From assembly GCF_019879105.1 (NCBI RefSeq), contig NZ_CP082249.1, positions 1,798,001-1,862,000 of the forward strand: a stretch of 64,000 nt of DNA, read 5' to 3'. Positions 44,385 through 52,861 of this stretch are shown piece by piece; within the stretch, counting starts at the first letter, position 1, and each line of letters starts with the position of its first letter. The notes under the pieces were generated by a model. The model did no database searches and was not told the origin of the DNA. It worked only from the letters and a program-made list of their open reading frames with translations. The DNA comes from Natrinema sp. SYSU A 869 (GTDB lineage Archaea; Halobacteriota; Halobacteria; Halobacteriales; Natrialbaceae). The position numbers and the translations under genes are program-made.

Positions 44385-45590
44385 ATGAACTCCGCAGTCA
44401 TCGTCGACGCCGTCCGAACGCCGTTCGGGAAACGCGGCGGTTCGTTCAGGGATACGCATCCACAGGATCTCGCCGCGGAACCGCTCGAGGCGCTGCGCGA
44501 ACGCAACGGGTTCGAGCCGGAGACGATCGAGGACGTCATCTACGGCTGTGTGACGCCGGTCGACGAACAGGGACTCAACATTGGTCGGCTCGCGCCGATG
44601 GTCGCGGGCTGGGGCGATATTGTTCCCGGGGTACAGCTCAATCGGATGTGTGGGTCGGGCCAGCAGGCGGCCAACTTCGCCGCGGCGAACGTCATGGCCG
44701 GCCAGCACGATGTGCTCATCGCCGGCGGCGTCGAGCACATGACCCGCGTCCCGATGGGGTCGGACGGCGACAAGCCGACGGACACGTACTTCGAGCACTT
44801 CGACGAACTGACGACGCAGGGCGAAGGTGCCGAACGCATCGCCGAGGAGTACGACCTGACGCGCACGGAACTCGACGAAATCGCCGCCGATTCCCAGCGG
44901 CGCTGGAAAGAGGCCTGGGACGAGGGCCGCTACGACGACCAGATCACGCCGGTCGAGACCGAACTCGGCGACGAGGGTAGCGAGTCGCAAAACGACACGG
45001 ACAGTCGAACGGGGAGTGAAACGACCCGTGAGACGGTAGTCGTCGAGCAGGACGAACACCCCCGTCCCGGTACCGACGAGGAGACGCTCTCCGAACTGCC
45101 GCTGTCGTTCCGCGAGGAGGGTGAGGGCTTCCATCATCCCGGAAACTCCTCGGGGATCGTCGACGGCTCCTGCGCGCTGCTCATCACGAGCGAGGAGGCC
45201 GCCGAGGAACACGGCTGGGAACCGATGGCCCGCATCGTCCAGACCGAGGTCGTCGGCGTCGATCCCGTGACGATGTTGAAGGGGCCGATTCCCGCGACCG
45301 AGAACGTCCTCGAGAAGGCCGACATGACCGTGAGCGACATCGACCTGTTCGAGGTCAACGAGGCGTTCGCGTCGGTCGTCGGAGCCTGGCTCGAGGAAAC
45401 GGGCGCGTCGTGGGAGGACGTTAACGTCAACGGCGGCGCGATCGCCCACGGCCACCCGCTAGGCGCGACCGGCGCAATGCTCCTGACGAAACTGGCCCAC
45501 GAACTCGAGCGAACCGGTCAGGACACCGCGCTGTCGACGATGTGTATCGGCTTCGGCCAGGGCGTCGCGACGATCCTCGAGCGGGTCTGA
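44385..45590 (+). CDS. acetyl-CoA acetyltransferase (thiolase)
   Basis: ATG 44385 gives 401 residues and lies behind an AAAATACT promoter-like element; the open frame upstream to 44259 covers the divergent promoter region. Nucleophile Cys89 is in NRMCGSGQQA; the second active-site residues are in AIAHGHPLGATGA (His near 357) and TMCIGFGQG (Cys near 387). An acidic insertion of about 35 residues (roughly 205-240) sits in the loop domain. It cleaves 3-ketoacyl-CoA with CoA, the last step of beta-oxidation, or condenses acetyl-CoA. Divergent from the SDR gene. Confidence 0.94.
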   Translation: MNSAVIVDAVRTPFGKRGGSFRDTHPQDLAAEPLEALRERNGFEPETIEDVIYGCVTPVDEQGLNIGRLAPMVAGWGDIVPGVQLNRMCGSGQQAANFAAANVMAGQHDVLIAGGVEHMTRVPMGSDGDKPTDTYFEHFDELTTQGEGAERIAEEYDLTRTELDEIAADSQRRWKEAWDEGRYDDQITPVETELGDEGSESQNDTDSRTGSETTRETVVVEQDEHPRPGTDEETLSELPLSFREEGEGFHHPGNSSGIVDGSCALLITSEEAAEEHGWEPMARIVQTEVVGVDPVTMLKGPIPATENVLEKADMTVSDIDLFEVNEAFASVVGAWLEETGASWEDVNVNGGAIAHGHPLGATGAMLLTKLAHELERTGQDTALSTMCIGFGQGVATILERV

Positions 45591-45683
45591 TCCGAACGCG
45601 ATCGGTATCAGCGACGGGGCTCGAGTCCGAGCGAGCGACGGAGCGACCGAGGTGTCTCGGGGACGAAGAGCCGGCCGGTTCAC

Positions 45684-45719
45684 CATTGGTTGCCAATGTA
45701 TGCAATCTCTTACCTATAG
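45684..45719 (+). promoter_or_regulatory. palindrome and TATA box of the acyl-CoA dehydrogenase gene
   Basis: CATTGG-TTG-CCAATG (45684-45698) is a perfect six-base inverted repeat. It lies 15 bases before the TATA-like CTATAG (45714-45719), which is itself about 25 bases before ATG 45742. The position just upstream of the TATA box suits a regulator site, most simply an activator. Confidence 0.55.
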
Positions 45720-45741
45720 CTTTACAATGCTGTATGCGATC

Positions 45742-47001
45742 ATGGGTGATATGGAGTACCACGACTCCGAGAAAGCGACGGAGGTCGCGAGTCGCGTAGC
45801 GGACTTCATGGACGAAGTCGTCATTCCGCGCGAGCGAGAGGCGCTCGCCACGGACGAGGACATCACCATGGACGAGATTGAGGACATGTGGGAGATGGCC
45901 AAAGAGCGCGATCTGTTCGCGCCGCAGGTGCCCGAGGAGTACGGCGGGCAGGGCCTGGACTTCAGCGACATGCTGCCGTCGTTCGAACAGGTCGGTCGTT
46001 CCCTGATCGGCGCGCTCGCGATCCGCGCGAACGCGCCTCAGGAGGGGAACATGCACACCTTAGAGATGGTCGGCACTGAGGAACAGAAAGAAGAATATCT
46101 TGGCCCACTCGTGCAGGGCGAAATTTCCTCGGCGTTCGCGATGACCGAGCCGAAGGTCGGTGCCGGCTCGGACCCGAAGATGCTCCAGAGCACTGCCATC
46201 AAGGACGGCGACGAGTGGGTCATCAACGCCCACAAGTGGTGGACCTCTGACGGACTAGACGCCGACTTCTATCTGTTGATGGCCCGGACCGATCTGGATG
46301 CCCACCCCTACGAGGGCACCTCGATCATTCTGGTGCCGCGCGACGCCGACGGCGTCGAAGTCCAGCGGAACATCCCCCACCTCGGCGGTCACGGGATCAC
46401 CGAACGAGAGGGCGGCCACGCCGAAGTGAAGTTCGACAACGTCCGCGTCCCCGTCGAGAACACCATCGGCGAGGAAGGGGAAGGGTTCCGCATCGCCCAG
46501 ATGCGACTCGGCGGCGGCCGACTGACCCACTGCATGCGCTACTCCGGGATGGCCGAGCGCTCACTCGACATCGCGAAGGCCTACCTACAGGAGCGCGAGG
46601 CCTTCGGCACGAAACTCGAGGACAAGCAGGCGCTGCGCCATCGTATCGCTGACGCCGAGACGCGCCTGCACGCCGCTCGCTGTATGGTCCGCCACGCCGC
46701 GCGCGAACTCGACCGCAACGATGCCCGTATCGAGGTCGCGATGTCGAAGATGTTCACCGCGAACGTCACCAACGAGACCATCGATCTCGCCCTGCAGTGT
46801 TGTGGCGGCAACGGGATCGGCAAGGACCTGCCGATCGCTCACTTCTACGAGAACGTCCGCGCGTTCCGCATCGTCGACGGAGCCGACGAGGTCCATCGCC
46901 GCTCGATCGCCCGCTGGGCATTCGAGGACGTCGACGAGAGCGAAATCGAGAACACCCTGCAGTTCGACGAGGAGCTGCGGATCGACGCGCTCGACGAGTA
47001 A
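45742..47001 (+). CDS. acyl-CoA dehydrogenase, ACAD10/11-like
   Basis: ATG 45742 fits the TATA box and gives 419 residues; 45727 and 45751 are alternatives. FAD and substrate segments are FAMTEPKVGAGSDPK and HKWWTSDGLDADF; RLTHCMRYSGMAERSLDIA and CCGGNGIGKDLPI follow. Near the end FRIVDGADEVHRRSIARWAF replaces the usual IYEGTxEI, as in the ACAD10/11 group, which works on very long or 4-hydroxylated acyl-CoAs in animals. It catalyses alpha,beta-dehydrogenation. Same direction as the thiolase. Confidence 0.92.
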   Translation: MGDMEYHDSEKATEVASRVADFMDEVVIPREREALATDEDITMDEIEDMWEMAKERDLFAPQVPEEYGGQGLDFSDMLPSFEQVGRSLIGALAIRANAPQEGNMHTLEMVGTEEQKEEYLGPLVQGEISSAFAMTEPKVGAGSDPKMLQSTAIKDGDEWVINAHKWWTSDGLDADFYLLMARTDLDAHPYEGTSIILVPRDADGVEVQRNIPHLGGHGITEREGGHAEVKFDNVRVPVENTIGEEGEGFRIAQMRLGGGRLTHCMRYSGMAERSLDIAKAYLQEREAFGTKLEDKQALRHRIADAETRLHAARCMVRHAARELDRNDARIEVAMSKMFTANVTNETIDLALQCCGGNGIGKDLPIAHFYENVRAFRIVDGADEVHRRSIARWAFEDVDESEIENTLQFDEELRIDALDE

Positions 47002-47200
47002 CGCAGTCGACTCGAGCCGTCCGTTTCGGACTGCGATAGTAGCCGTTGAAACGAGTGACACGCTGATCGAACAGTTGTCATGCGAGCAGGTGTGCAGTGA
47101 CTGTCAGTGACCACTATCGGTTCGATCGGGCTTCTATCGCCACTCGCCACTCCTCGACACCCATAGCTATTTACGCTCGGACAGGGATAAACCGTTACAT

Positions 47201-47482
47201 ATGAGTGGAGACACGACTCGACGGGGTTCGGAGAGCGCCGGACTGGAGAACATCCGCGAGGCGTCGGATACGGTAGAGAAGTCCGGGGCGGCGGTGACCA
47301 TCGAGAAAGTTCGAGAGCGGTGGCGGACCGCCGGTGCCATCGTCGTGCTGGCGGTCACCAGCGTCCTGCTGTACCGCGTGGACGGCTACCTATCGATCGA
47401 CTCACAGGTGTTCGCTGGGATCACTCTCTTCCTGTTACTCTACTTCCTCGCGACGCTCCGAACGGACGTCAGGATGGAGTGA
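47201..47482 (+). CDS. small two-helix membrane protein
   Basis: A protein of 93 residues: a hydrophilic, partly helical N-terminus of about 44 residues, then two membrane segments (AGAIVVLAVTSVLLYRV and VFAGITLFLLLYFLATL). ACATAT stands shortly before the ATG. I do not recognise a family. It precedes the RDD gene in the same direction by 85 bases, with which it might be cotranscribed. Confidence 0.65.
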   Translation: MSGDTTRRGSESAGLENIREASDTVEKSGAAVTIEKVRERWRTAGAIVVLAVTSVLLYRVDGYLSIDSQVFAGITLFLLLYFLATLRTDVRME

Positions 47483-47567
47483 TCCCGGCCGTCGGAATCG
47501 GCGGTGGGGGAGGTATTTTGTGTCTCCTGGTGAATGACTCCGCCATGAACGGCGAGGCGGTGGTACC

Positions 47568-48143
47568 GTGATCGACTGGAAGCTAGACGGGTTCCTGCCG
47601 ACCCGACGGCAACCGGCACCGATACTGGAAACCGCGGGTGACCGCGACGTGGTGCTCGCCCGCGGAAGTGCGGCGGCGATCGACCTGTTCGTCTGCTACG
47701 TCCTGATCGAATTCCCCGCGATCTACGTGCTGGGAACGGCGTTCAGCGATCCCTACGAGGCACTCGGGGGGTACGTTATCATCCTGTCGCTGCTCGTCCT
47801 CCTCCCGCTCTACGCCACCTACTCGTTCGTCTTCGAGTGGCGATACGGCCGGACGCCAGGGAAGGTCAATCGTGGCCTGCTGGTCGTCATGGCGGACGGG
47901 AGCCCGTGTACCTACCGCGCCAGCGCCGTCCGGAACCTTCTGCTGTACATCGATCTGCTCGGCATCCCGCCGCTCGTACTCGGATTTGTGTCGGCGCTCA
48001 TGACCGGCGGCCGTCGCCTCGGCGACCACGCTGCCGGGACGATCGTCGTCCGCTCGACGGCCCCGACCGATCGCGATACGGCAGTCTCGGCCGACACGGA
48101 CACGAGTGCGGCCGCTCGAGCGGACGGCTCACGCGAGAACTGA
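47568..48143 (+). CDS. RDD family membrane protein
   Basis: From GTG 47568, 191 residues. The RDD domain is clear: VVLARGSAAAIDLFVCYVL (Arg and Asp of the motif), membrane segments near 37-58 and 67-88, RYGRTPGKVNRGLLVV, and GRRLGDHAAGTIVV at the end. RDD proteins are small membrane proteins, some linked to ion exchange, mostly of unknown function. The C-terminus is acidic and Thr/Ala-rich. It converges on the sugar transporter genes, ending 10 bases before them. Confidence 0.9.
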   Translation: MIDWKLDGFLPTRRQPAPILETAGDRDVVLARGSAAAIDLFVCYVLIEFPAIYVLGTAFSDPYEALGGYVIILSLLVLLPLYATYSFVFEWRYGRTPGKVNRGLLVVMADGSPCTYRASAVRNLLLYIDLLGIPPLVLGFVSALMTGGRRLGDHAAGTIVVRSTAPTDRDTAVSADTDTSAAARADGSREN

Positions 48144-48153
48144 CCGCGCGGGG

Positions 48154-49239
48154 TCAGGCGATTCGGACACCGGAGTCGGCGTCGAACAGCTGGATAGAAT
48201 CAACCTGGAAGACGAGGCCGTACTGCTTGCCGCCGCCCTCGAAGTCCGGGTTGGTGACGACAACGATTTCGCCGAACTCGGTCTCGAAGAAGCTGTGCGT
48301 CGCATCCCCCAGGGGCTCGTCCAGCAGGTGTGTCGCCGGGATGCCGGCTTCGGGATCGTCGCTGACCTCGATGTACTGCGGCCGGAGGCCAACGCGAACG
48401 TCGTCACCGGCCCACCCCTCGAGACCGTCGCGGACGAGATCGTATTCGTAGTTGCCGACCACTAGCTCTGCGGTCCCGTTGACGGCCCTGACGGTCCCGT
48501 CGAAGAACTGGGTCGACGGCTGGCCGATGAACTGGCTGACGAACTGTGAACCCGGTTCGTCGTACACCTCCTTTGGCGGGGCGACCTGCGCCAGTTCGCC
48601 GTCGTTGATGACCGCGACGCGGTCGGACATCGTCATCGCCTCCTCCTGGTCGTGGGTCACGTACAGCGTCGGACAGCCGATCTCGTCGGTCACCTTCTCG
48701 ATGACCGGCCGCAGTTCGGCTTTGAGCTTGGCGTCTAAGTCCGACATGGGTTCGTCGAACAGGAAGACTTCCGGGTCCCGCACGAGCGACCGGCCGAGCG
48801 CGACGCGCTGTTGTTGCCCGCCGGAGAGGTCGGCAGGCATCTTCTCGAGTTGGTCGGTGATCTGGAGCAACTCTGCGGCCTCCTCGACGCGGGCGAGGCG
48901 TTCCGACCGCGAGAACCCCGTGATCTTGAGTCCGTAGGCCATGTTCTCTTGGACGCTCATGTGGGGGTACAGCGCGATGTCCTGGAAGAGCAACGCGATG
49001 TTGCGCTCCTGGACCGGTTTGGTCGTTACGTCGCGGTCGCCGAAGTGGATTGTGCCGCTGGTCGGCTTGTTCAGCCCCGCAACGCACCGGAGTGTCGTAG
49101 TCTTGCCACAGCCCGAGGGCCCCACCAGCGTCACGAACTCGCCGTCGGCGATGGTCAGGTTTACGTCGTCTACTGCAACGATTTCGTTGCCCGATTCCTT
49201 GTACACTTTCGTCAGGTTCTGAATCTTGATGTCTGGCAT
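48154..49239 (-). CDS. sugar ABC transporter ATP-binding protein (MalK/UgpC-like)
   Basis: A protein of 361 residues. Walker A is GPSGCGKTTT (about 38-47), signature LSGGQQQRVALGRSLV, Walker B VFLFDEPMSDLDAKL, and the switch His is in YVTHDQEEAMTM. The C-terminal 120 residues form the TOBE regulatory domain of the MalK group (GLRPQYIEV). Such ATPases energise CUT1 importers for di- and oligosaccharides or glycerol-3-phosphate. It is the last gene of a four-gene operon with two permeases and a binding protein. Confidence 0.95.
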   Translation of the reverse strand: MPDIKIQNLTKVYKESGNEIVAVDDVNLTIADGEFVTLVGPSGCGKTTTLRCVAGLNKPTSGTIHFGDRDVTTKPVQERNIALLFQDIALYPHMSVQENMAYGLKITGFSRSERLARVEEAAELLQITDQLEKMPADLSGGQQQRVALGRSLVRDPEVFLFDEPMSDLDAKLKAELRPVIEKVTDEIGCPTLYVTHDQEEAMTMSDRVAVINDGELAQVAPPKEVYDEPGSQFVSQFIGQPSTQFFDGTVRAVNGTAELVVGNYEYDLVRDGLEGWAGDDVRVGLRPQYIEVSDDPEAGIPATHLLDEPLGDATHSFFETEFGEIVVVTNPDFEGGGKQYGLVFQVDSIQLFDADSGVRIA

Positions 49240-49285
49240 ATGGTAGTGTATCTCGTGGTATTAGTTGTAAACGTGGTGCACGATC

Positions 49286-50158
49286 TCAGAGGGCCCTGAC
49301 CTGGAACCCCTTTAGCAGGTAGCTCTGCATGAAGTAGGCGAACAACAGCGGTGGCAGCGTCATGGCCAGCGAGATCGCCATCAGATAGGCGTCCGGCAGG
49401 AACTGGGCCTGCCCCATCGCCCGGAGGATCCCGGGAGCGAACGTCGTGGTGTCGGTCTGGGGCAGGAGGATCTGTGCGAACGTGAAGTCGTTCCAGGCGA
49501 GCGCGAAGGCGAACAGGGCCGCGGCGATGATCGCCGGTCGGCACTGCGGCACGACGACGTCGCGGAAGCCCCGCCAGCGCGAGGCCCCGTCGACCCACGC
49601 CGCCTCCTCGTGAGCCTCGGGGATTGTCATAATGTACTTCCACATCAGCCACACCGCGAAGGGCATCGAGACCGCCGACAGCGCGATGATGAGCCCAATA
49701 CGGGTGCCGAGCAGCCCGATGCTCCGCCAGATCTGGTAGAGCGGGATGCCGATGACGATGGGACTGAAGAGGTAGCCGATCAGGAGGATCCGCGCGAAGT
49801 TCTCCTTCTGCGGGAAGTCCAGTCGCGCGAGGCCGTAGCCGGCGACCAACGAGACGATGACGACCGTGACGATGGTGCCGATGGCCACCACGACCGTGTT
49901 GAACATATAGGTGTACATCTCCGGGTCCGTCAGAACCGTGAAATTACTGACCGTGAATATCTCGGGCGTGGGGAAGACGGTGACGGCGTCCTCAACGGTC
50001 TCGTACTCAGTGAACGCGAGCTGGGTCATCCAGTAGATCGGCCAGGCGCCGACGAGGACGATGATCGCGGTGCTGACGAGCTTCAGTGCTTCGAAGGCCC
50101 GAGTCTCGCCGTCGTACGAGAGGCCGAAGATGCCTCCCGGTGGTTCGCTCTGACTCAT
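49286..50158 (-). CDS. sugar ABC transporter permease (MalG-like)
   Basis: A protein of 290 residues with six membrane segments. The EAA loop that contacts the ATPase reads EEAAWVDGASRWRGFRDVV. IYWMTQLAFTEYETVED before the first extracytoplasmic loop is typical of MalG-type permeases. The start overlaps the stop of the MalF-like gene by ATGA, so both permeases are made in coupled amounts, as expected of a heterodimeric channel. Confidence 0.94.
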   Translation of the reverse strand: MSQSEPPGGIFGLSYDGETRAFEALKLVSTAIIVLVGAWPIYWMTQLAFTEYETVEDAVTVFPTPEIFTVSNFTVLTDPEMYTYMFNTVVVAIGTIVTVVIVSLVAGYGLARLDFPQKENFARILLIGYLFSPIVIGIPLYQIWRSIGLLGTRIGLIIALSAVSMPFAVWLMWKYIMTIPEAHEEAAWVDGASRWRGFRDVVVPQCRPAIIAAALFAFALAWNDFTFAQILLPQTDTTTFAPGILRAMGQAQFLPDAYLMAISLAMTLPPLLFAYFMQSYLLKGFQVRAL

Positions 50159-51108
50159 GTGGTCGTCTCCACCTCCTCACTGGGATTGAAGAGTTTGAAG
50201 TAGACGATCGCTGACGCGAGGAGGAACAGGAACATGACGACGGAGATAGCGTTGGCGAGACCGTAGGCCTGATCGGTGTAGACGGTCTTGTAGGCCAGCA
50301 CGGGGAGCGTCGTCGTGGCGTTACCGGGGCCGCCCTGCGTGAGCTGCCAGATGATGTCGAACTTGTTGAACATGAAGATTGACCGGAGCAAGACGACGAC
50401 CAGGACGATCCCCATGAGACGCGGCAGCGTGATGTCGCGGAACATCTGCCACCGGTTCGCGCCGCAGACCTTCGCCGCCTCGTAGAACCGGTCGGGAATC
50501 GCGCGTAACTGTGCGAGCGTGAAGATGGTCACGAAGACGGCGAACTTCCAGCTTCCGATGAGGATCAGCAGGCGCATGGCCCAATCGCGCGAGCCCAGCG
50601 GGGCCGTCTGGCTGCTCCACAGGCCGAACCACTCGGCACCCATCATCTGGAACACGCCGCCGAGCGGGTCGAACACCCGAAGCGCCACCAGTGAGACGAT
50701 GATCGTCGGAATTAGGTAGGCCGTGAAGACCACCGCGGTGAGCAGCTTCTGGCCGCGGGTGATGCGGTTGAGCACGAGCGCCATCCAGAGCCCGACGGCG
50801 AGCTGGAGGAGGGTGCTGCCGACCATGTACACGATCCCGCGCCACAGCGACCCCCAGAACGTGGAAATGTTCAGGACCTCAGCGTAGTTCGCGAAGCCGA
50901 CCCATTCCCACTCGGGGTTGAGCGTGTGGATGTCGTGGAGCGACGCCCAGAACGCGAAGGCAATCGGGAACACCGCGATGAGTGTATACAGTACGACGAC
51001 GGGGAGAACGGTTCCGACCCCGACGACGGTCTCCCGCTCCACGGGCAACTCGTCCCACGGGATATACGTCCCGCGAGGTCGAATCGATTCTCCGGTTTCA
51101 CTGGCCAT
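50155..51108 (-). CDS. sugar ABC transporter permease (MalF-like)
   Basis: A protein of 317 residues with six membrane segments. The EAA loop is YEAAKVCGANRWQMFRDIT. After a hydrophilic start with RPRGTYIPWDELPVERE, the first helix (VLPVVVLYTLIAVFPIAFAF) and the following LHDIHTLNPEWEWVGFANY match MalF/UgpA-type permeases. It pairs with the MalG-like protein. A 107-base gap with some inverted symmetry separates it from the binding-protein gene and may allow unequal expression. Confidence 0.94.
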   Translation of the reverse strand: MASETGESIRPRGTYIPWDELPVERETVVGVGTVLPVVVLYTLIAVFPIAFAFWASLHDIHTLNPEWEWVGFANYAEVLNISTFWGSLWRGIVYMVGSTLLQLAVGLWMALVLNRITRGQKLLTAVVFTAYLIPTIIVSLVALRVFDPLGGVFQMMGAEWFGLWSSQTAPLGSRDWAMRLLILIGSWKFAVFVTIFTLAQLRAIPDRFYEAAKVCGANRWQMFRDITLPRLMGIVLVVVLLRSIFMFNKFDIIWQLTQGGPGNATTTLPVLAYKTVYTDQAYGLANAISVVMFLFLLASAIVYFKLFNPSEEVETTT

Positions 51109-51215
51109 ATTTACGTTCCTTCTTCATCCATGTATGTTAATCTCACGGTTGTTCGTAAACGATCGGTTCCGCGCCGAACGCGATCGAATGAGGGACCGAC
51201 GGGGCCCAGGGCTGG

Positions 51216-52628
51216 CTATCCGAACTGCTCTTGTGCGTCCGCGAAGGCGCCCTCGAGCTGTCCGTACCCCCACTCGTAGGCCTCCTGGACGGACATCGAG
51301 TCGGTGACGACGCGGTTGACCATCTCGCCGTAGAACCACTGGCGTTGCATGTACAGCGACTCTGGCGAGGAGATGTCGGCCTCGTCGACGCTGCCGTAGT
51401 GGTTGGCCCAGATCTCGTCCTGACAGTACTGGAGCTTCTCGAGCAGGTGGGGGTGGGCCTGGAAGAGGTCTTGGTTCTGGAACGCGTCGGACCCGATCAC
51501 GTCGGCGTAGGTCGGCAGGAACCGGCCCGGATCCGCCTCGTAGAACTGCACGGTCCGCTCCATGCTGTCGGCGTAGAGCCACTCGAACCACTCCTTGGCA
51601 CCCTCCGAGTTCGTGCCACCCGCGAAGATGTGGTAGCCGTCCGGCGCCGGGGCGGACAGCCAGTTCTCGTCTTTGTCGATCTCGCCCCAGGTCGGGTACG
51701 CCCTGACCTGGGTGGCCTCGGCCAGTCCGCGGAGGGCGTCGCTGTCCTGGGCCTCGGCCTGGGCCGCGGCGAGACCGACCGGCCAGGCGTTGAGGTGGTA
51801 GCACTGGGCGTACTGCCCCTGGAGCCACTGGCTGAGCGACTCCGCCCAGCCGATGCTGGTCGGGTCGGGCGAGTACTGGGAGAGGTCCTTCATGTACTGC
51901 AGGACCGTCGTAACCTCTTCCTCGGGGAAGTGAATCTCGAGTTCCTCGCGGGCGTCCGGGTCCTGCCAGCGGAGGCCGATGCCGGGGACGCCGGCGCTCG
52001 CCAGGAGGACGAGGAACTCGTCCTGGCTCTTGCCGGTCGGCATCCCGGCCAGCCCGTACCCGCGGGCGTCCACGTCGTCCGCCTCGTCGATGGCCCGGGC
52101 GTTATCGAGAACGTCCTGGAAGGTCTGCGGTTCCTCCAGCCCGAGCTGCTCGTAGATGTCCGCCCGGTACTGGAAGTTCGACACGTACAGCCCGTGAGGG
52201 ATCTGATAGATCTCGTCGCCCTCGCCGAGGAACGCGTCGGTGTTTATCTGCCCGTTGACCTCTTCGATCGACGAAACGACGTCGTTGACGGTGTTGAGCT
52301 GTCCGGTCTCCCAGATGTCGGCCACCTGATCGAACGTGGACGTGTTTGCGTCCGGCGGATTGCCAGATTGGATCAGTTGGGCGAGACGGCCCTCCTGAGT
52401 GCCGGACATCCCGCCCTCCTCGATGTTCATGGCGGTGTCGGTCTCGTCCTCGAACTCCGACTCGAGGTCGCCCCAGAGGGACTCCCAGGAGCTGTTGTAG
52501 TAGTCCGTGATGAAGTGGACCTCGTCGTCACCACCACCGCCACCACCCAGGCAGCCCGCTACAGCACCAGTGATTCCCACACCTGCTCCGATAAGCACCC
52601 GGCGTCTATTGAGGGTATTGCGTGTCAT
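51216..52628 (-). CDS. extracellular sugar-binding lipoprotein (family 1)
   Basis: A protein of 470 residues. The N-terminus has a twin-arginine signal (NRRRVLIGAGVGITGAVAG) ending in a lipobox with Cys26 and a Gly run, so it is a Tat-exported lipoprotein, usual in haloarchaea. The mature part is a family 1 solute-binding protein: VHFITDYYNSSWESLWGDLE, then AQLIQSGNPPDANTSTFDQV, and several Trp/Tyr-rich loops suited to sugar binding. First gene of the importer operon. The actual sugar is unknown. Confidence 0.94.
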   Translation of the reverse strand: MTRNTLNRRRVLIGAGVGITGAVAGCLGGGGGGDDEVHFITDYYNSSWESLWGDLESEFEDETDTAMNIEEGGMSGTQEGRLAQLIQSGNPPDANTSTFDQVADIWETGQLNTVNDVVSSIEEVNGQINTDAFLGEGDEIYQIPHGLYVSNFQYRADIYEQLGLEEPQTFQDVLDNARAIDEADDVDARGYGLAGMPTGKSQDEFLVLLASAGVPGIGLRWQDPDAREELEIHFPEEEVTTVLQYMKDLSQYSPDPTSIGWAESLSQWLQGQYAQCYHLNAWPVGLAAAQAEAQDSDALRGLAEATQVRAYPTWGEIDKDENWLSAPAPDGYHIFAGGTNSEGAKEWFEWLYADSMERTVQFYEADPGRFLPTYADVIGSDAFQNQDLFQAHPHLLEKLQYCQDEIWANHYGSVDEADISSPESLYMQRQWFYGEMVNRVVTDSMSVQEAYEWGYGQLEGAFADAQEQFG

Positions 52629-52675
52629 CTGTGATCAAGCCACACTTCCACAGTGATAACAGCTTCGTGCAGTCC

Positions 52676-52710
52676 TATAAAAGTTCACTATTCTTTCGTA
52701 CAAATTACGA
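52676..52710 (-). promoter_or_regulatory. promoter and palindrome of the sugar importer operon
   Basis: On the minus strand CTTTTATA (52676-52683) is a strong TATA box; transcription would start near 52655, leaving a leader of about 25 bases. TCGTA-CAAAT-TACGA (52696-52710) is a perfect five-base inverted repeat beginning 12 bases upstream of that box. It differs from the published TrmB consensus (TACT-N7/8-GAGTA). It is a candidate operator or activator site. Confidence 0.55.
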
Positions 52711-52861
52711 CGCGAGCATATTCTGTTACCGAGTGTGATTTCTATACAATATGCCCCTCGACGAGACCGCCAGCGATGATTTCCGAGCCCATTGATGGAG
52801 CGCGGTGAGACGGACAGCGCCGTGCCGGGCGAAGCGACCATCCCTGAACACCGGCCCGTAC

